Shown here piece after piece: positions 43,444 through 54,153 of a stretch of 64,000 nt of DNA. Made by a program: the position numbers and the translations under genes. Position 1 is the first letter of the stretch; each line of letters starts with the position of its first letter. The notes under the pieces were generated by a model. The model did no database searches, was not told where the DNA came from, and was given only the letters and a program-made list of their open reading frames with translations. Source of the stretch: Ichthyophis bannanicus (Eukaryota; Chordata; Amphibia; Gymnophiona; Ichthyophiidae); assembly GCA_033557465.1 (NCBI GenBank), contig CM066047.1:3782001-3846000 (forward strand), given 5' to 3'.

Positions 43444-44377
43444 AAAAGAAGCTTACAATAGAAGCCTTATGAGAAGAGACTTGAAGAACTAAACATGTAC
43501 ACTTTGGAGGAGAGGAGGAACAAGGGGAGATATGATTCAGACCTTTAAATACTTAACCCTTTCCAGGCCGGTCCCGAAATACTCGGGACCCAAAATTCTG
43601 ACCAAATGGCCGAGCCCGAAATATTCGGGATCGGCGCAATGACGCAGATACTAAATATTAATGAGCGAAATACCGGAAGCTAATGACAACACACATTTTG
43701 ACTAATGAAAAGAGAATTGTGCTAGCGTTTCTACTTATACACCAGGCCAAAACAGCCAGAAAACAACCTGCAAATAGGTCATTAGCAATAGGTCATTTAG
43801 AATTAAAAGCAAAGTAAACAAGATTGAGTCAACTGGTAAAAGAATGCGAAAAGAACGATATAAAGCTCCTGAAGTGATTAGGTTTCTCACAGAAAGTGAT
43901 GGTAACAGTAATAGCAGTGGCGAAGATGTCATTGATAATGAAACTGAAGACGTTTTTGCAAAAAATGTAGACTTTGAAGGCTCGGATGACAGTGACCCAG
44001 ATTCAATAGCTGCCGCAGCTGAACCTCCAGGTTAGTAATTATTTGCAGACATTATGTCACCTATATATCAGCTATGTCTTTAGTTATAACAAAACACTAA
44101 ATGTCACATTTATATTGATAAATTGTTCAATTTGAAAAATGTCAACTATAATAAAACATTTTCATTTACAGTTGTGGCCGCGGCTGAGCCATCTGTAAAT
44201 ACAAATCCTCTTGGCAGAGGGAAGCTTTGGCGTCATACTGCAGACCGTGGCGATAGTGCAACTACATCACAAGTACGGACAAGAAGAAGCAGTCTTCCAT
44301 GGAAAACAACTCCAAAAGACGTCCGTCAGTTTCCTTTCATTGCACAACCAGGCATAGCCAAACGTATGGGTGTCAAT

Positions 44378-45891
44378 TGTGGTGGCGAAGCAGGTTTAGA
44401 GTGGAAGGAAAAGGGGGAAAAACAGTCTTTTTTCCCTGAGCCCAACAGAACTGCAGGCACAGCAGGGGTTAAAACTCTAAACAAAGCTAAAAACTCCCTG
44501 CACAGAAGTGTAGAACCAGAGACACACCCAGTCCCCATGGAAACCGAGGGAGGTAATGGGAGTGGTTTGGGGGCGGAGTCTAGAGCTATAGGACAGCCCC
44601 AAACATTTAAGCAGGGAAGTTTCAGTCACAAGAATCATCAGCGTGGCAGAAAGCAGCGTGGCAGAGGAGAATCAGCATGGTAAAGAGGAGAGATCCAGGA
44701 GGAGGTCTGAGAGAAAGCTGGAGAAAAGGGCAGAGGCAAGCTCTGGGGAGGAATCTTCTGAGGAGGAGATATTCTCTAGAAGCTGGTGGACTGGCCATAC
44801 AAAAAGGGATTCCTCTTGCAAACAGTACAGAGACAGCTCAAGCCTAGAACGCAGTTCAGCTGACAGGAAGTCTGCAGCTGACGTGGAGCCTTGGAGAGCC
44901 TGTTTTAAACAAGGTACTGTTGGGGAGCAGGAAAAAGGAATATTCCTGGGAGGACCAGAAAGCAAGTGTACATCTGTGGCAGGGTCTGAAAGGAGACACA
45001 CTACTGCTAGCAAGGTGAGCCCATTACAAGCTCTTAAAAAGCTTCTGAATAAGAAAGCTCTTTCATGCCCTTCCCCCACAACCTCATGTAGCGAGGGATC
45101 TCAGTGGGAACAGCTGAAAACAGTGTCGCAGCAGTTGAAGCCTTCCCATGCAGACGCTGTGGATAGCAAGTCACTGAGGGAAGCCAGTGAAGAGGAAATG
45201 GAAATAGGAGACAGTTATATCAAGGAAGATTATTCTGATATGGAAATAGAATGTTCTTTCTGTGCCAGTCAGAAGTAAGAAACTGAAGGGTTTTAAAGTA
45301 ATTGGGAAAACCCAGAAGTTTTAAATGGAGAACATTCTCTGCTGAAGCTCATGACTTTAATTAGGCAATTAATGAGAGCTGGTTGATTAAGCTTCAAGAG
45401 TTAATGGATGCCTGTGAAAACTAAAGTCTGAAAGCATCTTTGGAAAAAGAAAATGTCATAAGTTTTAAACTGTTGGTGGACCAGGAAGTTAGAGTGCGGC
45501 AAAAACCTGTGAAAGAAACAGTTAGGTGCTGTGCTGCATCCTGGAGACCTGAGAACAGATTTCTGCTTGTAAAGGAATGATTTTGGAGACGTGTTTAAAC
45601 TAAGCCGCAGAAACAAAGCCAAGGCTTGGACTGTGTATCAAGGCGTATGTTTTTGTGAATGGAGAAGCATCCTGAGTTTTGTTTGTAGTAGCTGAATTCC
45701 TAACCAAAGAATTCAATTTGGTTATGTAGAACTTTATTTTCCAAATAAAATAAATTTTCCTGTGACCTTCAATCTCGGCTATAATCTGTAAGACACAACT
45801 ACATGCGAAGAGGCCAGTTTCAGTAAGGACGACGATCGGGGCACCTCCTTACACCTAGGCAACTGCCTGGCCCCAAGGGGGAGCGCCGACA
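44378..45891 (+). mobile_element. LTR-Y2: 1514-bp LTR-like element inside the piggyBac transposase
   Basis: It starts TGTGGTGGCGAAGCAGG and ends GGGAGCGCCGACA, flanked by CAAT duplications (44374-44377, 45892-45895). AATAAAATAAATTTTCCTGTG near 45745 gives a polyadenylation context like that in Y1. It has the same length class and overall order as Y1. Excision in silico restores the transposase codons across the site (GVN-ATKLD). Confidence 0.78.
44410..45278 (+). pseudogene. Y2 copy of the uncharacterised LTR ORF, one frameshift
   Basis: The N-terminal part (to about 44640) is in one frame, with ESRAIGQPQTFK. The longer C-terminal part is open in another frame from 44643 to 45278 (211 codons). 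That part is Arg/Glu/Ser-rich, with LQALKKLLNKK, SQWEQLK, EEEMEIGD and a CSFCASQK end. It aligns with the Y1 ORF along its whole length, best at the C-terminus. The open frame starting at 44123 is a chimera with the piggyBac exon. Function unknown. Confidence 0.5.
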
Positions 45892-48164
45892 CAATGCAAC
45901 TAAATTGGACTTCTACAAGCTCTTTGTTACAGATGAACTAATTTCAATGATTGTTCTTGAGACAAATCGCTAAGCAGCAGAACTGTGTGCTAAAATACCA
46001 GCTGACAAGCCTCATGCCCGAATGAGAAAATGGCAAGACGTTGACCATAATGCTATATGGAGAATGTTGGCGTTGACGATGGTTATGGGAATAATCAAGA
46101 AGCCTATGATCGACTTGTACTGGTCAGGTCAACTACTGTTAGAAACTCCATTCTTTCCATCAGTAATGAGCCGAAATACATATAAGCGAATATTACAGGC
46201 CCTTCACTTTCAAAACAATGCAACACAGAAACCCGAGGGTGATCGCATTTGGAAGCTTCGTCCATTCTATGACATTATCACAAAGCGATTCCAAATAGTT
46301 TACATCCCGGAACAAGACATTTCAATTGATGAATCTCTAGTGCTTTTCAAAGGAAGGTTATATTTCAAACAATACATACCTACAAAACGCTCAAGATTTG
46401 GCATCAAATCATATGAGCTGTGTGAGTCACGTAGTGGATACACCTGGAAGTATATGCTATACTCAGGTCAAGATGCAGTTCTAAGTGATGGTTTACATGG
46501 CAGTAGCTACTGTATTGTGCTGAATCTGATGGATGGACTGCTTGATCAAGGCTATCGATTGGCTGTGGATAACTACTACAACAGTCCAGAACTCTGTATG
46601 GATCTGTATGACCGAGCAACATCCTGCTTTGGAACGGTACGATCCAGTCGAGTTGGTATGCCTAATGACCTGCGTCTAAATGTAGATGGAAGCAAATTGA
46701 AACAAGGAGATGTCACATATTGTACAACAGATAAACTGCTAGCACTTTGCTGGTATGATAAGAATTATGTAACAATGTTTTCCAACTGTCATGATGGCTC
46801 TGTAGTTGACACTGGAAAAAGAGATTGTAATGATCAGCCAATTCGAAAGGCACAAGTTATCGTTGACTACAACAACATAATGGGCGGTGGAGACAGAACA
46901 GATCAGTTATTGGAGTATTATGCTTTTCTGCGCAAAACTGTAAAGTGGTACAAGAAAGTTGCCTTTCATCTGTTGGACATAGCAGTACTCAATGCTCAGA
47001 TACTCTGGAGCAAGTCCCACCCAGAGGAGAAAGTGACAGGACTTGACTTCCGTATGAAGCTTATCTTGGCTATCATTGAAGCAGTTGGTCCTGATGCTAG
47101 TGCATGTGATGCTGGTGGCCGACCAAGTACTGGTGTTTCCCCATTTTGTTTGATTGCTAGACATTTCCCTAGTCTCATTCCACCAACTGAGAAGAGAACT
47201 ACCGTATTTCGACAGTGTCGCGTGTGCAATGAGAGTCTCGGACATCGTCATGCTGCTGGTGACAATCGTAAACGTGTTGAAACTAAATATCACTGTGCTG
47301 ACTGTGGAAATGTACCACTCTGTGCTGCACCATGTTTTGCATATTTTCATAATAATGAAGATCTTAAATAACTTGTAATTTTTATGATCAGTTAAAATTA
47401 AATCGAATGTATGCAACTAATAACGATTGCTTTTATAAATAAAGTGCACCTATTTTCATATTTTTGAGCCTTCAGTTATACATATTTGTGTTGCTGTCTC
47501 ATTTTTCTATCAAATGGTATATAATACATGACCATAGCAGAAAGAAAATCACTGTTACAACATATTGAATAAGACCGGCACAATTTTCCTGAAAGATGGA
47601 AAAATTAACCCGGCTGCAGAATATGGATTAGAAAGTTAAAGGGAGCCTTGATAGGGTTAAAGGGAAATAATGAACAAACAAACCTCTTCCAAAGACGGGG
47701 AAGCTGTAAAACTAGAGGGCATAATAGGAAGCTGCAAGGGGTTAAATTGAAAGGCAATGTCTGGAAATACTTTTTCACAGAAAGAGTGATGGATGCTTGG
47801 AATGCCCTCCCGATGGAAGTGGTGGGGGCAAACATGGTGACGGAATTCAAAATGGCATGGGACAGACACAGTGGATCCCTTTATAGCAACAGGATAAAAT
47901 CAAAATAAACGGAACCATCTAATTTCTCAACAAATAGGGGTGTCCTGCATAGAGTGGTGGGTTCACCCCTAAACAGGGATGTGGGGAGGGGTGGCCTGCA
48001 CGGAGCGGCAGGTGCACCTACTCTTGCCATCTTGCTGGGTAGACTAGATGGACCATGCTGGTCTTTATCTGCCGTCATTTACTATGTTACTATGTTTACT
48101 ATGTTACTATGACTGTAATTCACGTGTGTGTGCATAGCGCTGTGTATGACTTACAGCGCTACAC

Positions 48165-48480
48165 AAATGATATGTAATAGTACTCAATGATATCTCAGAA
48201 GAGCTGCTGGGGAAAGTTTTGCCTCTTTGCAGATGATAAATAGTTTGCAGCAGGGCAGACAACCATGTCTTCCAGGTTAACGTAATGAAGGATTTAGCAA
48301 ACCTTGAGGAATGGTCTACAGTATGGTAGTTAAGACTGAATGCTAAAAAACACAGGGCCATTCACTTGGGCTGAAAAATCCCAAGGGGGTCATGGTGTTA
48401 CTGGGGGTAACCAGCTCTCCTGGGGCCAAAAAGTACAGGAAGATGGTATGCAATGTCTCAGCCTGGTTCTAGGTACGGAA
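48165..48480 (+). pseudogene. Degenerate CR1-type RT fragment
   Basis: Broken frames give LFADD-like sequence near 48230, then DLANLEEWSTVW and LRLNAKKHRAIHLG, the CR1 region after the catalytic site. Stops are frequent. Old copy. Confidence 0.55.
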
Positions 48481-48953
48481 TGTGACCTGTAAACGGAAGG
48501 TAACTGAAAGTAACCATGCAGAGGAGGGTGGCAGACATATGAAGCATATTGTAAAGAACCAGACCAAGAATGATCTTTGTTACAAACTGCTAGTAACAGA
48601 ATGAACTCAATTTACCACCACCCCTTGTTGCCTTGCATTCAATCGATTTATTAATCCAATCAGTCACTTTAAGGCTTAAGAGTAGCCTATGTGGAACCAT
48701 GTCAAAGGCCTTGCTGAAATCTAAGTATACTACAGTTGTGGCCAACATTATTGGCACCCTTGCATTTTAGGTATGTTGTAAACAATATCTTGAAAAATAA
48801 TTGAAAATATTCCAACTGTATGTCATCATAATATTTTAATAGTATATTCAAAGGTATACAACAAAAAAAAAAACGATGTCTATGCAACTTAGACATAGTA
48901 ATTTCTGAGAAAAAAAAAACAAAATATGACCTGGACAGGATTAATAGCATCTT

Positions 48954-49400
48954 TCAGTAATATTTAGTTGCACAACCCTTGGCAGTGATGACAGTCTCCA
49001 AACGTTTCCTGTAGCCATCTATAAGTTTCGTACAACTGTCAGCTGGTAGTTTCTCCCACTCTTCAAGTGCAATTTGTTCCAGCTCAAGAATGTTTCCAGG
49101 ATTCCTTATACCCATGGCAGATTTCAGCTCTTTCCAAAGGTTCTCGATTGGATTGAGATCAGGACTCATTGCTGGCTAGTTTAAAACAAACAGTCCATGT
49201 TCTCTGTATATAGCTTAATTATTATTGTTCTATGTAACCTTAACTGTTCTATGTAAACTGCCCCTGATCGTTGGAAGGGGCGGTATAGAAAACTGTTCAA
49301 ATAAAATAACTAACTAAAATTGTTCCCTTTTAACCATTTGTTTGTACTTTTAGATGTATGTTTTGGGTCATTGTTCTGCTGGAGGACTCAGACCTAGCTT
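48954..49400 (-). pseudogene. Tc1 transposase remnant
   Basis: The C-terminus (48954-49169) has SPDLNPIENLWKELK with the catalytic Glu, and KRLETVITAKGCATKYY at the end. Upstream, beyond an L2-tail insertion, LQQNNDPKHTSKSTNKWLK (about 49380-49325) is the second catalytic block, where the usual QQDNDP has Asn in place of Asp. The N-terminal DNA-binding region is not recognisable. Confidence 0.78.
49175..49318 (+). mobile_element. L2 3' tail in Tc1
   Basis: It contains cccctgatcgttggaagggg, cggtatagaaaactgttcaa and ends (ATAAAATAACTAACTAAAA). It resembles the 3' end of L2 at 41140-41216 and splits the Tc1 transposase coding region. Confidence 0.6.
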
Positions 49401-49499
49401 TCTGACACTAGGTAGCATATTTCACTATGATGATCTAAAAAGATTTGGTTGATTCAACCATAGCCAATGGATGGAAAGAATGGATGGCGTCTGGCGTTT

Positions 49500-50720
49500 T
49501 TTTTTTTAATTTTATTTATTTATTTAACGTTCTTATATACCGCACTCTTTCTCATCAGCGCGGTTTACAGTAAACATAAAGTGCTCACAGATAGCAACAG
49601 GCTGTCGTGAGTTTACATGTAACAGGAGATCTAACAGGATTCAACTTAGGAAAACCTTGTACATCTTAATTATTCAACTATATACAATGGTAACTTTCTT
49701 GTTATACAAGAAGAGATAGATCAGATCAATTTTGGATTATAATGGAGGCTTAGGAAAAGTTGAGGGGGTAGGTGATGGTAACTGGTATTGAGAGAAGTGT
49801 AAGAGGAACAGGTGGTGTTTTATAGCTTTTCTAAATTGCTTGAGGTCATTGATTGCTCTTATGGAGGGTGGAAGATTGTTCCAGCATCTAGGAGCGAAGT
49901 ATGAGAATGCTCTTTCCGTGGTTGCATTTGAACGCTTTGTGGAGTCCGTTGGGATGATTAGGGTATTGGCTGCCACTGATCTCCTGGATCTAGTATTAGG
50001 GGTGCGGGTGAGGAGTATGCAGATTGCTGGGGGCGCTAAGTTATTGGTGGCCTTAAATGTCATAAGTAATGCTTTGTATGTAATTCTGCAAGGTATTGGA
50101 AGCCAGTGTAATTCTTTTAATATGGGGGTTATATGATCACTCCTTGAGGCCCCATGGAGGATGCGAGCAGCGGTGTTCATTGCTAATTGCAACGTGTTTA
50201 GGGTGTTTTTTGAGAGGCCGTGGAGTACTATGTTTGCGTAGTCAAAGTGGGGAATGACTATCGCTTGAAAGATGGTACGGAAGTCGGGATTGAGCATGTT
50301 TTTGAGGTGTCGGAGGGTCCTAATCTTGAAGTAGATGGTTTTCACTGTTCGGTTTATGTGCTCTTTGAAGTTTAGGCGATGATCCAGAGTTATACCCAGA
50401 TATTTTATGGAGGTTTTGATTGGCAGTTCGGCGTCCCGCACTTTTAGGGTAGGTGGGGGTGAAAATTCCTTATTCTTCGTGATGATTAAGACTTCGGGTT
50501 TTTTGAAGTTTATTCTCATGTTCTGTGTGAGAAGCCAGTCTGCTATTGCATCGAAACACTCTACTAGTACTGTATAATTTGGCCGAGTGATGTTGATTGG
50601 TGTGAAGATCAGCACGTCGTCTGCATAGATTAGAGAAGATACTCCGAATGATTGTGTGATCTCACATATCGGCTGCATATAGATATTAAAGAGTAGCGCC
50701 GAGAGGGAGGATCCTTGACT
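49500..50720 (-). mobile_element. L2 LINE fragment (RT to 3' end) in Tc1
   Basis: It is 5'-truncated at 50720 within the RT. A 313-codon open frame (50678-49737) is preceded in frame-continuous sequence by QGSSLSALLF. It ends with a 3' UTR whose tail (TATATAAG...TAAATAAATAAAATTAAA) is at 49510-49545. Confidence 0.85.
49737..50720 (-). pseudogene. L2 ORF2 C-terminal part
   Basis: It encodes QGSSLSALLFNIYMQPICEI, the catalytic LIYADDVLIF, STKYLGITLD-like sequence, HFDYANIVLHG, HITPILKELHWLPIPCRITY and APRCWNNLPPSIRAIND, then the stop at 49737. It is open throughout, but the endonuclease and the first half of RT are absent because of 5' truncation. Confidence 0.85.
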
Positions 50721-51370
50721 TCTGAGAGCCGTGGTTCAATGATAGGGAAGCAGCTTTTATGCTGTATTATCCTTGATGACTGAAGTTCATCACATACTGT
50801 TTCATCGTTGCTCATCATTGTCGGAAGTTCATTATAAGATAAGTATTTCTGTGGGTTTGCATAATGGATCATCCCTTGGATTACTTTAAATTGTTTGGGG
50901 CAATGGGTGCCTTAATGTAAGAGAAAATAGGAAGGTTTGCCATGAGAAAGGAAGTCTTTTCATGGTAAACAAGCCAACAAAAAAATGTGAATGTTAATAA
51001 TGAAGATTTAAGCATGTATAATGAGGTCTTACTTGATTTGAGAATAATCATGTCCTGGCAGCGTCCCAGTTTTTTTTAACTTGGTCTTGTTTTATTTGAT
51101 TCTTGGCTGTATATATAGTCCAAAGCCATTTCACCAGCCACTTTTTTTTGTAAGATGTTGAACATTAAGGGGTTGAACTGCAAGGGTGCCAATAATGTTG
51201 ATCACAACTGTATATCTAGCACTCTTCCTCGATCCAACTCTCTGGTCAGCCAGACAAAAAAATTGATCAGATTCATCTCACAAGACTTATCTCTATTAAG
51301 ACTATGCAACATTTTGGTAATTCCTAAAAAGGAAACCTTTAATGATAGTGTATAAGTAGTAAATCATTAC

Positions 51371-51543
51371 CTATTAATCTGTGAATGTGATTATCCGTGC
51401 TTGCAGCAGCCTGGATCTGTCCTTTGAGAGCAGTTGTTCTATCCGCTGTGAAAGGCGGGAAGCCGTGCTGGGAGAGGCAGCCATTAACCTCAGCACAAAT
51501 CTTCTCAGCAATGATAGCCAAAGCCTCTGCCAAACTAAATGAA
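51371..51543 (-). CDS. TCP11L1: TCP11L1 internal coding exon (penultimate)
   Basis: The exon is 173 bp. The acceptor is a CTTTTTCTTTGTAG tract before 51543, and the donor is AG|GTAATG at 51370. The exon enters at codon position 3, completing a Pro codon begun in exon 52449-52268. It leaves one base (G) for the next exon. It encodes SFSLAEALAIIAEKICAEVN, GFPPFTADRTTALKGQIQAA and HIHRLI, corresponding to the TCP11L1 stretch that human protein carries just before its PGGLSPVQRELEE region. It is followed by the TE-filled 39.9-kb intron. Confidence 0.87.
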
Positions 51544-52267
51544 CTACAAAGAAAAAGAAGCAAAAACATAATTATCTGTGACCCATAATATATGTTGTCA
51601 AAAATTAAAACACAGATATATGTATCTACAACGTCATAACCAAATGCAATTGGAAATATTTATTCTAGTGAAAAGAAACCTTACAACTCATCAAACTCCA
51701 ATGTAAATTTAATGAAGTATGCCACATTTTTCAGTGTCAACAAGTATATTGGGAAATAGACTGGAATCACTCAATTCCTCTCACTTGGTAACTAAACTAG
51801 ATTGAGATCTGTCACTCTGGGACATATGTAGTAAACATCTTCCCCACAGACACAAAATGGAAAAAAAACTTAGTACAGTTGGCCCTCTATTCCCGAAGTT
51901 CTCTACAAATACAGAACCTGATGTGGGGCCATAATGTTTGTTTATATATTGTCTATCTTTGCAATACCAGTTAGGGAACAATAGAACATAAACACAAAAT
52001 ATAGAAAGATGAAAAACCCCATAAAGATACATAAAATCAGGCTTTAATATCAACTTGGCTTTCAATATATAAAAGAAATGGAAAATATTAAAACCTCATG
52101 TTAGAAAAGGTCAGGATAACAAAAACAGGCACTTACAAAACAGTAAAACATAGCTTACCTCACTGCCAATGAATACTTGACGAAAAAATACGAACTGCAA
52201 ACAAACTGACTATTATACCCAAGTCTGCCATGAGACAATTATTAATCATTTTCACCGAATTACTCAC
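51544..52267 (-). other. TCP11L1 intron of 724 bp
   Basis: It is bounded by GTGAGTA at 52267-52261 and TTTGTAG at 51544. AT-rich, with no recognisable transposon. It contrasts with the following intron, which is 55 times longer. Confidence 0.8.
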
Positions 52268-52449
52268 GGGACATGCATTCCTGTTAATAAGACTTTGATT
52301 ATAGTTTTCAGCTTGTCCACAAAACCTGACAGACTGGAAAGCGCTGTGCCAGCTGAATTGTACGTAACCAAAAGGATTGTGCCGATGATTGTAAGCTCAT
52401 CCAGCTCTTGCTGCATTTCCTGGAAACGTATTTGGTCCATTATCATAGT
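52268..52449 (-). CDS. TCP11L1: TCP11L1 internal coding exon
   Basis: The exon is 182 bp. The acceptor is TTCTTTCTTTTAACTAG before 52449, and the donor is CCC|GTGAGTA. It encodes MIMDQIRFQEMQQELDELTI, ILLVTYNSAG and FVDKLKTIIKVLLTGMHV. This matches the TCP11L1 segment that begins MDQSRFQELQ in human. The exon ends two bases into a codon, which matches the next exon. Further upstream exons (the family is about 500 residues) are not visible between here and 64000, so they must lie beyond the window. Confidence 0.87.
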
Positions 52450-52554
52450 CTAGTTAAAAGAAAGAAATACCATAAGAGACTGAACTCCCAACAAGATGTT
52501 AGAAATTAACTAAATCAATGTTCCAGTAAGTGCAGGACAGACTCTGCACAGAGG

Positions 52555-52790
52555 GCAGCTACTAAAATGGTCAGGGGTCTTTATCATAAGGCAAATGGGG
52601 ACAGACTTCGGAAGACAGGTGCAAGAAGGGAGATACAAATACAGACATTTAAATACCTCCATGGCACAAATGCACAGGATGGCAAGCCTCTCTCAGCTAA
52701 AAGGACACCCTAGAATGATAGAGCATAAGATAAAAGTGAAAGGGGTAACCTAGAGAGATGAGTGTAATAACCTTCCAATGGAGGTTGCAG
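52555..52790 (+). pseudogene. CR1-type 3' coding fragment
   Basis: It encodes ATKMVRGLYHKANGDRLRKT and REIQIQTFKYLHGTN, the region after the RT of CR1/L3-type elements, then degenerates. It lies directly before CR1-G. Confidence 0.6.
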
Positions 52791-53169
52791 AGACTGAGCC
52801 TGACATCAGTACCGGGCAAAATGGTAGAAACTGTTATAAAGAACACAATTACTGAACATGTAGATAGTCATGCTTTAATGGGAGACAGCCAACATGGCCT
52901 TAGCAAAGGAAAGTCATGCCTTACTAATTTATTATATTTTTTTGAAGGTGTGAACAAACAGGTAGACAAAGGTGAGTCGGTTGATATAGTGTATCTGGAT
53001 TTTTAAAAAGCCTTTGACAAGGTCCCTCATGAGATACCTCTTGGCGAAATTAAAATGTCATGGGATAGGAGGAGGCAGTGTACTATTGTGGATCAGGAAC
53101 TGGTTAAAAGATAGAAAGCAGAGGGTAGGGTTAAATGGCCAAATTTTCCAATGGAGAAATGTGAATAGT

Positions 53170-53468
53170 GGAGTGGAGGAGTAGCCTAGTGGTTGGGGCA
53201 AGGTACTTCAGGCCGGAAGGTCGGGGGTTCAAATCCCACTAGAGGACAGCAACCTTGGGCTGGAAGGACTGGGGTTTCTAGTCCCACAGGTGCTCCTTGT
53301 GGTCTTGGGCAAGCCACTTAACCCTCCATAGCCCATGTTCCCTGTAAAATAGTTATCTCCAAGTTATAATGCCCTGTTCAATGTAATTTCAGTTGGTTCA
53401 ATGTAAACCGCACTGATGCAGAATAGCGCGGTATATAAGAGAATATAAATAAATAAATAAAATAAATA
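53170..53468 (+). mobile_element. tRNA-derived SINE with MIR-like core and L2 tail
   Basis: The head has box A TAGCCTAGTGGTTGGGG and box B GGTTCAAATCCC (53227-53238). The core has ggtcttgggcaagccactta, and the 3' end has cgcggtatataagagaatat plus (AAAT)n. The last block equals the L2 3' end, which implies mobilisation by L2 machinery. Inserted in CR1-G. Confidence 0.85.
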
Positions 53469-53847
53469 CCCCAAGGATCTGTGCAGGGCCCACTGCTTTT
53501 TAACATATACGTAAATGACCTGGAAAGAGGAATAACGAGTAAGGTAATCAAATTTGCAGATGACACAAAATTACTAAAACCCAAGAGGACTGTGAAAAAT
53601 TGCAAGAGAAGCTTGAAGAATTGGAAGACTGGACATCCAAATGGCAGATGAAATTTAACGTGGACAAGTGCAAAGTTATGCACCTAGGAAAGAACAACCC
53701 AAACTTTGGTTACATAATGCAAGGTACCACTTTAGAAACCGCCACCCAGGAAAAAAATTTAGGCATCATCGTGGATAACACTTTGAAACCCTCAGCCCAG
53801 TGTGCAGTGGCGGCCAAGAAGGCAAATAGAATGTTAGGTATCATAAC

Positions 53848-54153
53848 TTAAGACCTACCTTTTCTTAGAGCACTTTGGATCACACACCTAATAACTTATT
53901 TATCCTACCACCAATCAACTAGGTCTCAATTTCTCTCCTATCTCCTGCCTGTATAAATGCTAAGCCCTAACTCACTTCTTTTTCTGTTGTTCATTAATTT
54001 TGCTGCATGTACTTCCTTTCAGCTAAGCTCCATGTAAACTTATCTATGTTCCATGTAAAGTTACGTTACGTTGTTAAACTTGTTCCATGTAAACTCCTGT
54101 GACTGGTAGATACAGCGGTATAAAAGAGCTGCTAAATAAATTAATTAATTAAA
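53848..54153 (+). mobile_element. L2-type 3' end fragment
   Basis: It starts ttaagacctaccttttctta (a common L2 C-terminal coding/UTR remnant, LKTYLF-like) and runs through ccatgtaaactcctgtgact to agcggtataaaagagctgct, ending in (AATT/AAAT) repeats at 54153. Inserted between adjacent CR1-G codons. Confidence 0.65.

Larger units (their letters stand above)
43844..47371 (+). pseudogene. piggyBac transposase gene, interrupted by an LTR element
   Basis: Exon 1 is 43844-44030 and starts MRKERYKAPEVIRFL. An intron (GT...TTACAG, 44031-44171) follows. Exon 2 starts at 44172 and is cut at 44377 by Y2. It resumes at 45892/45896 and runs to the stop at 47371. One TAA at 45971-45973 lies in the ETNR region. 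The DDD catalytic Asp residues are seen in ISIDESLVLFKG, LAVDNYYNSPE and IMGGGDRTDQ. The C-terminus has a Cys/His-rich zinc-binding domain (CRVCNES, CADCGNVPLC). It is long and open except for the stop and the insertion, so inactivation is fairly recent. Confidence 0.88.
43557..47656 (+). mobile_element. Complete piggyBac transposon, 4100 bp (contains Y2)
   Basis: It is flanked by TTAA (43553-43556, 47657-47660). Terminal repeats are CCCTTTCCAGGC at the left and CCCTATCAAGGC read from the right. It carries a two-exon transposase gene interrupted by LTR-Y2. Without Y2 and its duplication the transposon is about 2580 bp, a normal piggyBac size. The MITE at 27194-27398 shares both ends. Confidence 0.93.
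43444..48115 (+). mobile_element. CR1-F: CR1/L3-type 3' end split by piggyBac
   Basis: 43444-43556 encodes a CR1 segment (frame-disturbed LRRDLKN / RGDMIQTFKYLK). After the piggyBac, 47657-47907 continues with KGNNEQTNLFQRRGSC, KYFFTERVMDAWNALPMEV and the stop. The 3' UTR ends gatggaccatgctggtcttt plus an (ATGTTACT)n-like tail near 48115. Removing the piggyBac and one TTAA restores the reading. Confidence 0.82.
48733..51210 (-). mobile_element. Tc1-type transposon with nested L2 insertions
   Basis: It is flanked by TA (48731-48732, 51211-51212). Terminal repeats of about 32 bases are CAGTTGTGGCCAACATTATT at the left and CAGTTGTGATCAACATTATT from the right, both continuing GGCACCCTTGCA. The interior has a degenerate minus-strand transposase, an L2 3' tail (49175-49318) and an L2 fragment (49500-50720). 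Confidence 0.88.
48600..51290 (-). mobile_element. CR1-type RT fragment split by Tc1
   Basis: Minus-strand reading from 51290 gives LSGLADQRVGSRK-like sequence to 51213. After the Tc1 (48733-51210) it continues with YLDFSKAFDMVPHR and DWINKSIEC (48730-48630). Removing the Tc1 and one TA rejoins the RT palm motif. Old, decayed element. Confidence 0.65.

Noticed and set aside
44123..44683. A 186-codon frame read as one protein
   Set aside because: It joins piggyBac exon 2 to the start of LTR-Y2 across the insertion point. It is a chimera.
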